A DNA stretch of 64,000 nucleotides from Thunnus maccoyii (taxonomy: Eukaryota > Chordata > Actinopteri > Scombriformes > Scombridae). The position numbers were made by a program, and so were the translations under genes. This document shows positions 62,045 through 64,000 of the stretch, piece by piece (within the stretch, counting starts at the first letter, position 1; each line of letters begins with the position of its first letter). Under the pieces are notes generated by a model, which saw only the letters and a list, made by a program, of their open reading frames with translations, ran no database searches and had not been told where the DNA came from. The DNA lies in the NCBI RefSeq assembly GCF_910596095.1, contig NC_056538.1:33413922-33477921 (forward strand), read 5' to 3'.

Positions 62045-62619
62045 TGCCCTCCAACACTCAGACAGTGTTACAAATGACCCTCTTCTCTCTGGGAGCATCC
62101 GTTCCTCCTCCCGCGGGGGCGAGCCTTTCTGTTTTTAATTAACCCCACTTCTGCAGAGTTGCAACATATGAACAAGAAAGATTCGGAGGGAAAATAGAGC
62201 TGAGAGCTTTTTACAACGTGGAGCGCATTAAATAAAAAAGCTGCAGGATCATATTTTACAGTTTTCATTCTCTTTCTACCTGAGAAATGAATCCTTTTCA
62301 CTGAAGGATCTTTGCAACTCTGACGACGTTTTACACAGATTTTCTTCTCTGGTTATATATTTGTGCATTTCTACAGTTTTGATAATTCAGTGTGGACATT
62401 TAACTTTTTAAAAACAATCCAAAAACACAGCGAACATGTTTAACGTGACCTGAAAACACTGTCAAATGTTTCAGCGCTGGTGGAAAATAGAAACCGCCAA
62501 CGAGCACCGATCACATCTCACACGTCTGTCACCTACCTGACGGGTCACTGGACTGACTGACAGCCGGCGTTGCCGTGGCGACCACGACAAGGAGGAAGAA
62601 GGTGGAGATGAAGGACGCC
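28528..62619 (-). CDS. il1rap: interleukin-1 receptor accessory protein (multi-exon gene, two alternative 3' ends)
   Basis: Type I membrane co-receptor of the IL-1/IL-33/IL-36 receptors: three extracellular Ig domains, one membrane span and a cytosolic TIR domain that recruits MyD88. Exons in transcript order: 62537-62619, 54350-54545, 52220-52303, 47652-47874, 46372-46540, 46216-46287, 45084-45210, 41779-41927, 37961-38104, 36528-36671, then either 34158-34603 or 28528-29378. Every junction is GT-AG and every phase matches. From the first visible codon the canonical form has 611 residues and the alternative 746. The Ig region is about residues 28-365, the membrane helix about 375-397, and TIR from about 418. 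Box 1 (YDVYISYARN), box 2 (FDRDSLPGG) and box 3 (FWKRL) are intact. The initiator ATG lies in an unplaced upstream exon. Convergent with gmnc. Confidence 0.95.
29830..31075 (+). mobile_element. L2-like LINE 3' fragment (broken reverse-transcriptase end plus 3' UTR)
   Basis: Frames read SLKDAEKLVHAFVTSRLDYC, NSLLSGCPNKSLKTLQLVQN and AAARVLTKTRKRDHISPIL, then LHWLPVKSRVEFKILLLTYK. These are typical of the C-terminal end of fish L2/Maui-type LINE proteins, followed by frameshifts. The 3' UTR ends with CACTATATAAATAAAAATTG. The element is dead, truncated at its 5' end, and lies antisense to il1rap between the two alternative terminal exons. Confidence 0.75.
31076..32199. other. il1rap intron between alternative exons, nothing recognised
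   Basis: AT-rich sequence. If the canonical isoform has a long 3' UTR part of this may be transcribed exon, but no boundary can be set. Confidence 0.35.
32200..32560. mobile_element. dispersed fish repeat, inverted relative to 23222
   Basis: TTGAAATATCTCAACAACTA, CTCTAGCACCACCATGAG and TAATGTTAGCATTAAGC correspond to the complement of the repeat at 23222-23530 and 53825-54075. Confidence 0.5.
32598..32603 (-). other. possible il1rap polyadenylation hexamer (canonical isoform)
   Basis: AATAAA on the - strand about 1.55 kb past the canonical stop. It is one of several hexamers and was chosen by position only. Confidence 0.2.
33377..33690. mobile_element. hAT-like non-autonomous element
   Basis: Ends are AGAGCTGCAACAATTGGTTG on the left and the complement of AGCTGCAACTAACAATTTTC on the right, with ATTAATCG words inside both. 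This terminal style is common for fish hAT MITEs. No coding frame. Confidence 0.6.
34158..34603 (-). CDS. il1rap: il1rap canonical terminal TIR exon
   Basis: 446 nt ending in a stop at 34158-34160. It encodes TITDETLSFVARSRRLLVVV, then SPGYASQGSQALLELKAG, VILVQYKPI, RWKGEKS and box 3 FWKRLRVELPV. Human canonical IL1RAP has VTDETLSFIQKSRRLLVVL, GTQALLELKAG and KWKGEKS at these points. The tail after the TIR fold is about 45 residues. This exon makes the signalling form of the receptor. Splicing to it competes with the exon at 28528-29378. Confidence 0.96.
34720..35665. repeat. AGT/AGG-type trinucleotide low-complexity tract
   Basis: About 950 bp of imperfect TAG/GTA/CAG triplets, open in several frames and so producing repetitive Ser/Val/Leu-rich false frames. 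It lies in the il1rap intron between the two TIR exons. Confidence 0.9.
35752..36527. repeat. minisatellite, units of about 20-35 bp
   Basis: Dozens of copies of variants of TGTGTACTGCAGTACTACAT and TGTAGTATATGTTTGTG. The array reaches the splice donor of the TIR exon at 36528. Early units include pieces resembling CACTCCCTCC from the exon boundary. Confidence 0.9.
35899..35944 (-). other. duplicated TIR-exon 5' splice site inside the minisatellite
   Basis: 46 bp matching 36501-36546 with about two differences. It includes the last bases of the TIR exon coding for DSLPGG and the GTGAGT donor. It looks like a decoy splice donor without its exon. Confidence 0.75.
36528..36671 (-). CDS. il1rap: il1rap TIR domain, constitutive first TIR exon
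   Basis: 144 nt encoding DKEYDVYISYARNGEEEQFV, then VLENELGYSVCIFDRDSLPG. These are TIR box 1 and the BB loop of box 2, nearly identical to human. The acceptor CGTGCAG is preceded by a (TG)n tract instead of a usual pyrimidine tract. The donor GTGAGT abuts a minisatellite that contains a second copy of this exon end. It ends in phase 1, compatible with both downstream terminal exons. Confidence 0.97.
36674..36732. repeat. (CA)n microsatellite at a splice acceptor
   Basis: Read on the il1rap strand it is (TG)n directly before CGTGCAG, the acceptor of the TIR exon. Confidence 0.95.
36733..37960. other. il1rap intron, nothing specific
   Basis: Contains a possible short LINE tail near 37600-37810 (GTAAAGCACC, and GAAACACTTTGAGC followed by AATAAA). 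Otherwise unrecognised. Confidence 0.35.
37961..38104 (-). CDS. il1rap: il1rap transmembrane exon
   Basis: 144 nt encoding SLPSVELGCG, a hydrophobic run (VTLLLMLLLFVVYHVFW), then LELLLLYRSWFGTDERHT. Human IL1RAP reads YTVELACGFG, VVYHVYWLEMVLFYR and FGTDET here. One membrane helix is followed by a juxtamembrane Tyr/Arg stretch. Phase 1 in and out. Confidence 0.96.
38105..40158. other. il1rap intron, nothing recognised
   Basis: No coding or RNA feature. GCTAGC-type words near 38640 and 39540 suggest old transposon debris. Confidence 0.3.
40159..40196. repeat. 38-bp direct repeat flanking the duplicated segment (left)
   Basis: A 38-bp stretch containing AAAATATGCATATACTTGGT is repeated at 40879-40916, exactly 720 bp away. 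It includes the solo-LTR target site and the first six LTR bases (TGTCTG). Confidence 0.85.
40191..40846 (+). repeat. 656-bp duplicated segment, copy 1
   Basis: Starts TGTCTGACGTGGCTATCTGG and ends GGAACTTGAGCTGAA. It matches 43922-44577 with about nine differences over equal length (near 98.6% by eye). Internally it holds an imperfect tandem of about 189 bp (CTAACCGTTTCATGTAAGTG occurs twice). Class unknown. Confidence 0.9.
40911..41335 (+). mobile_element. solo LTR
   Basis: 425 bp beginning TGTCTGTGCTGG and ending GGGTCGTAACA, i.e. TG...CA. It is flanked by a perfect 5-bp target duplication TGGTC at 40906-40910 and 41336-41340. No internal retroelement genes. It is probably left by LTR-LTR recombination of a Gypsy or ERV-type element. 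The family is not identified. Confidence 0.7.
41779..41927 (-). CDS. il1rap: il1rap Ig domain 3, second exon
   Basis: 149 nt encoding ELVIKDFQSEDLNREYNCSV and RNARGFDTRAAKLQEE, matching human LSIKKVTSEDLKRSYVC and SAKGEVAKAAK. It holds the second Ig3 cysteine and sequon NCS. The exon sits between two near-identical 656-bp direct repeats, at 40191-40846 and 43922-44577. Losing it would break the reading frame (phase 2 in, phase 1 out). Confidence 0.95.
41928..43921. other. il1rap intron, nothing recognised
   Basis: AT-rich, with short open frames only. Confidence 0.35.
43922..44577 (+). repeat. 656-bp duplicated segment, copy 2
   Basis: Same length and orientation as 40191-40846. The flanks differ from those of copy 1. 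The two copies bracket the second Ig3 exon of il1rap. Confidence 0.9.
45084..45210 (-). CDS. il1rap: il1rap Ig domain 3, first exon
   Basis: 127 nt encoding MEARLVCRGMF, then WDIWWTVNGKTVDQLGDSRF. Human has ELLIPC and EVWWTIDGKKPDDI. It contains the first Ig3 cysteine and the WW pair. Phase 1 in, phase 2 out. Confidence 0.93.
45718..46180. repeat. CAGG/CAGA tetranucleotide satellite
   Basis: About 460 bp of mixed CAGG and CAGA units, open in several frames on both strands. It occupies the il1rap intron between 46216 and 45210, with its edge about 35 bp from the donor of the linker exon. Confidence 0.95.
46216..46287 (-). CDS. il1rap: il1rap Ig2-Ig3 linker exon
   Basis: 72 nt encoding PSSLPKQPSILNPTTDQIYT and VKQ, at the position of the human linker that runs through VPPVIHSPNDHVVYE. 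Recognition rests mainly on position, GT-AG sites and a phase-1 fit on both sides. The donor lies about 35 bp from a large CAGG/CAGA satellite in the next intron. Confidence 0.85.
46372..46540 (-). CDS. il1rap: il1rap Ig domain 2, second exon
   Basis: 169 nt encoding HCNKAPFWGSDRQQKGF, then GLYFCTVRYQRRGQTLNFTR and SINVTAV. These match the human NYTCVVTY and FHLTRTLTV region. It carries the closing Ig2 cysteine and sequons NFT and NVT. Phase 0 in, phase 1 out. Confidence 0.93.
46541..47651. other. il1rap intron with telomere-like repeat
   Basis: About 58 bp at 47181-47238 alternates TTAGGG with TTATGG, period 12. The remainder is unrecognised. Confidence 0.7.
47652..47874 (-). CDS. il1rap: il1rap Ig domain 2, first exon
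   Basis: 223 nt encoding NKSSCSKIAMRLKVL, then LDCPDL and KPNVTWYHLTEK. Human counterparts are NTTYCSKVAFPLEVV, ITCPNV and KPTITWY. It includes sequons NKS and NVT. The exon ends in phase 0. Confidence 0.92.
47875..51051. other. il1rap intron, mostly unrecognised
   Basis: A short hAT-like end (AGATTAATTGATAGTGAAAA) occurs near 49780. A Tol2-like GTAC-rich patch lies at about 50868-50957. No gene is seen. Confidence 0.4.
51052..51308. mobile_element. dispersed fish repeat, short copy
   Basis: Matches 2432-2690 at high identity (for example CCAGCCAATCAAAAA and GACCTGTCACTCAAAGCAGC). The 3' part of the longer copy is missing. Confidence 0.65.
52220..52303 (-). CDS. il1rap: il1rap Ig domain 1, second exon
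   Basis: 84 nt encoding RISKDRDRLWLQPATAADTG and QYICMLR, matching human RISKEKDVLWF and NYTCMLR. It supplies the second conserved cysteine of Ig1 in the D-x-G-x-Y-x-C signature. Phase 2 in and out. Confidence 0.95.
52304..53820. other. il1rap intron with probable LINE tail
   Basis: AAGTGCTACATAAATAAGGC near 53120 resembles an L2 3' end. Otherwise nothing is recognised. Confidence 0.35.
53825..54075. mobile_element. dispersed fish repeat (same family as 23222)
   Basis: GCTAATTAGCACTAAACACA, then GCTCATAAACCAAAGTACTG and TTCATGGCAATCTATCAAAC. It lies about 275 bp from the Ig1 exon donor. Confidence 0.6.
54350..54545 (-). CDS. il1rap: il1rap Ig domain 1, first exon
   Basis: 196 nt encoding CYDWGE, then LSCPLFSHPSVYNYSSTQSA, then GHNLFWYRLPDGHDLEQPI. 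Human IL1RAP has the matching CDDWG, KCPLF, NYSTAHSAG and DLEEPI segments. It holds the first Ig cysteine and an N-glycosylation sequon (NYS). Phase 1 in, phase 2 out. Confidence 0.95.
55360..55945. repeat. nested tandem repeat: 228-bp unit with inner 19-bp minisatellite
   Basis: GCGCATGTCTTTCTATCTTC occurs at 55387 and 55615 (offset 228). The second unit contains about seven tandem copies of GAGGACGTTTCCGTGTTGC variants at 55664-55805. (GT)n tracts border both. Confidence 0.9.
56924..57244 (-). mobile_element. dispersed repeat, copy 2 of an inverted pair
   Basis: Reverse complement of 18323-18665, for example AGCCCACTCTGTTCTGATTG. Confidence 0.7.
57245..59515. other. il1rap first large intron, probable transposon debris
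   Basis: GGGACGCAACGGTGACGAAA near 57299 may be a hAT-type end, followed by GC-richer DNA at 57480-57760 without domains. CT-rich sequence lies at 59218-59275. Confidence 0.3.
59520..59855 (+). mobile_element. L2-type LINE 3' end with (ATT)n tail
   Basis: TGTGGAACAACCTGTCTGAT corresponds to the LWNNL motif at the end of L2 proteins. A noncoding tail ends in AGCACTTTGTAATCC and CTATATAAATAAAC, then (ATT)n at about 59817-59850. Confidence 0.6.
60052..60294. repeat. GT and CA microsatellites
   Basis: (GT)n at about 60052-60104 and (CA)n at about 60265-60294. Confidence 0.9.
60295..61980. other. il1rap first large intron, nothing recognised
   Basis: A short LINE-like tail near 60575-60620 and an (ATC)n tract at about 61436-61475. 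Confidence 0.35.
61988..62041. repeat. poly-C block
   Basis: Long C-runs broken by ACTGTCTG; on the il1rap strand they are G-runs. The run length is probably imprecise because such runs sequence poorly. Confidence 0.9.
62537..62619 (-). CDS. il1rap: il1rap signal-peptide exon
   Basis: 83 nt, with acceptor CCGCAG behind a long CT tract and donor GTAGGT. It encodes a hydrophobic core (FFLLVVVATA) followed by TPAVSQSSDPS, a plausible signal peptide and cleavage region. It starts one base into the frame, so the ATG must lie in an upstream exon. Its phase-1 end joins the Ig1 exon as a Glu codon. Hydrophobicity and phase support it; sequence identity to other species is not expected here. Confidence 0.75.
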
Positions 62620-62620
62620 C

Positions 62621-62622
62621 TG

Positions 62623-62656
<34 letters not shown>
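62621..62656. repeat. (GA)n tract forming the acceptor pyrimidine tract
   Basis: On the il1rap strand this is (TC)n directly before the signal-exon acceptor. Confidence 0.9.
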
Positions 62657-62662
<6 letters not shown>

Positions 62663-64000
62663 ATGTGCCGTTCATTCATCTTTTATCACATCAGAACAAG
62701 AAAATCTGACCACTTCCTGTCAGATCGGTTGTGGTATTATTATTATTATTATTATCATCATTATTATCATTATTATTATCATTATTACATGCTCCATGTT
62801 TTCCTTGTCTTCTTCTTCTCTGTTCATTGTAACTCTGCCTTTCTCTCTTTTTGTCATTTGCTTTGAATAAACTTTATTGGAAATGTATCTTTACAAAACT
62901 GTCTATAGTTTCTGCACAGATGAGAGTTTCAGTGTAAATCTGACGTGTGTGTGTTGAATAAATGCATTAAATGAGAAAGTGAAGCTCATCTCCTGGTAGA
63001 AGGTCTCTCTCTCTCTCTCTCTCCTGTCTGTGTGTATCAAGGTCTCTCGCCCCCTCCCTGCAGCAGCAGCAGCAGCAGCAGTTAAATCAGAGGAGGCGGG
63101 ATTAATCGGCTCGTTACGGGAGACGAGACGAGATGGATGGATGATAATGACCTTCACCTCTAATGAATTCACTTCATTTATCTGCTCAACATCGACTCAG
63201 ATGTGAAAGTCAGAGAGGAGAAGTGACAGTTTAAACTGTTGTTGATTGAACTCACATTTTAAAAGATAAACTTGTGCCAGTTTAAAATGTTTCACAGGCT
63301 GAAACTAACTACTAACTATTGTTTTCATTCTTTTCTGCATTAATCATTTTGTCTATAAAATGTTTAAAAAAAAAGTTGTTTATGCAATTAAACTTTCTCG
63401 AGTTTTTAAGTGCTTTCATTTTGTGTGATGAAAGTGATGAAACAGTAGAAACATTGTGAAATGCAGAACAAAATAACAGACTTATATCCACTACTGCCCC
63501 AGTGCATGCTGGGAGGCTTCCCAGTAGGTACTGAACTCAACTAAACCAGGATAAAACTGAGGACTTTAGTAAAACCACAGTAAAGACTGCAGGTTACGTC
63601 TGATTTAACATTTGATAAATAAATAAACTGCTGTCAGCATCTTCTTCAATCTAAAATCCTTTCTGTCTGTTCAGGATTCGGAGACGAGAGAAGATGTTTT
63701 TATCGACTGTTGACGCCTCGCTGGCGCCGAGCAGAGAGATCGGATCCCTCCCGTACTGGTTTCTCTTCACTGGTTAGCAGATAATAAAAAGCACTGGGCG
63801 TACTGGCTCCAGTTTATCTTTCTGAACTCCTCCTCAGATCTGCTGACTAATCACTGCTTGTTCATCTGGAGGTGTGGAACAGTTTGCTGCTCTTTATTTC
63901 AGCCTTTAATAATCATCCTGATGATCAAACTTGTTTTTTTCCCTCTCTGTTAATGATTTGTTCTCTTTGTAATGCAGTTGTGTTTTATGTGATGTGTATC
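62657..64000. other. upstream of il1rap signal exon, no exon placed
   Basis: Contains a (TTA/TCA)n tract at about 62735-62790, (CT)n at about 63003-63023 and a GCA run at 63061-63080. An initiator exon of il1rap is expected in this direction, here or beyond the window, but none can be supported. Confidence 0.4.

Overview
The window is teleost fish nuclear DNA, most likely from a percomorph. The evidence is compact split genes with GT-AG introns, an AT-rich background, dense CA/GT microsatellites, and many repeats of a fish type: L2-type LINE 3' ends, Tol2/hAT-like fragments, a Tc1-like MITE and several fold-back elements. No bacterial, viral or CRISPR organisation is seen.

Two protein-coding genes can be reconstructed. 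They converge, and from memory of the human map IL1RAP and GMNC are likewise convergent neighbours on chromosome 3q28. (1) gmnc (GEMC1, geminin coiled-coil domain protein) lies on the + strand at about 1.5-7.0 kb. Four coding exons keep phase across every junction. They encode the geminin-type coiled coil and a conserved C-terminal domain. (2) il1rap (IL-1 receptor accessory protein) lies on the - strand from about 62.6 kb down to 28.5 kb. Twelve coding exons are placed: a signal-peptide exon, six exons covering three Ig domains plus one further Ig/linker exon, a transmembrane exon, a first TIR exon, and two alternative terminal TIR exons. The exon holding the initiator ATG was not found.

The main biological result is the il1rap 3' end. 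The constitutive TIR exon (36528-36671) ends in phase 1. It can join in frame either to a canonical terminal exon (34158-34603) or to a second one 5 kb downstream (28528-29378). The second resembles the brain-specific IL-1RAcPb exon of mammals. So one gene appears to encode a signalling co-receptor and a neuronal-type variant with a divergent TIR half and a long Arg-rich, Asp/Pro/Ala-rich tail.

Layout: 1-7.6 kb gmnc with intronic repeats; 7.6-28.5 kb gene-poor intergenic DNA with fold-back elements (8.1-8.9, 21.1-21.9, 26.7-27.0 kb), a two-copy MITE (17.2 and 19.9 kb), a GC-rich island (11.3-11.8 kb), a degenerate LINE fragment (16.1-16.8 kb) and an (ATCC)n block (24.4-25.1 kb); 28.5-62.6 kb il1rap. 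Its introns hold an L2-like LINE between the alternative exons, a triplet-repeat tract and a minisatellite that has captured a copy of the TIR-exon splice donor. They also hold a solo LTR, a 656-bp direct duplication flanking an Ig3 exon, and a CAGG/CAGA satellite beside another donor. From 62.6 to 64 kb is upstream il1rap DNA with no recognised exon.
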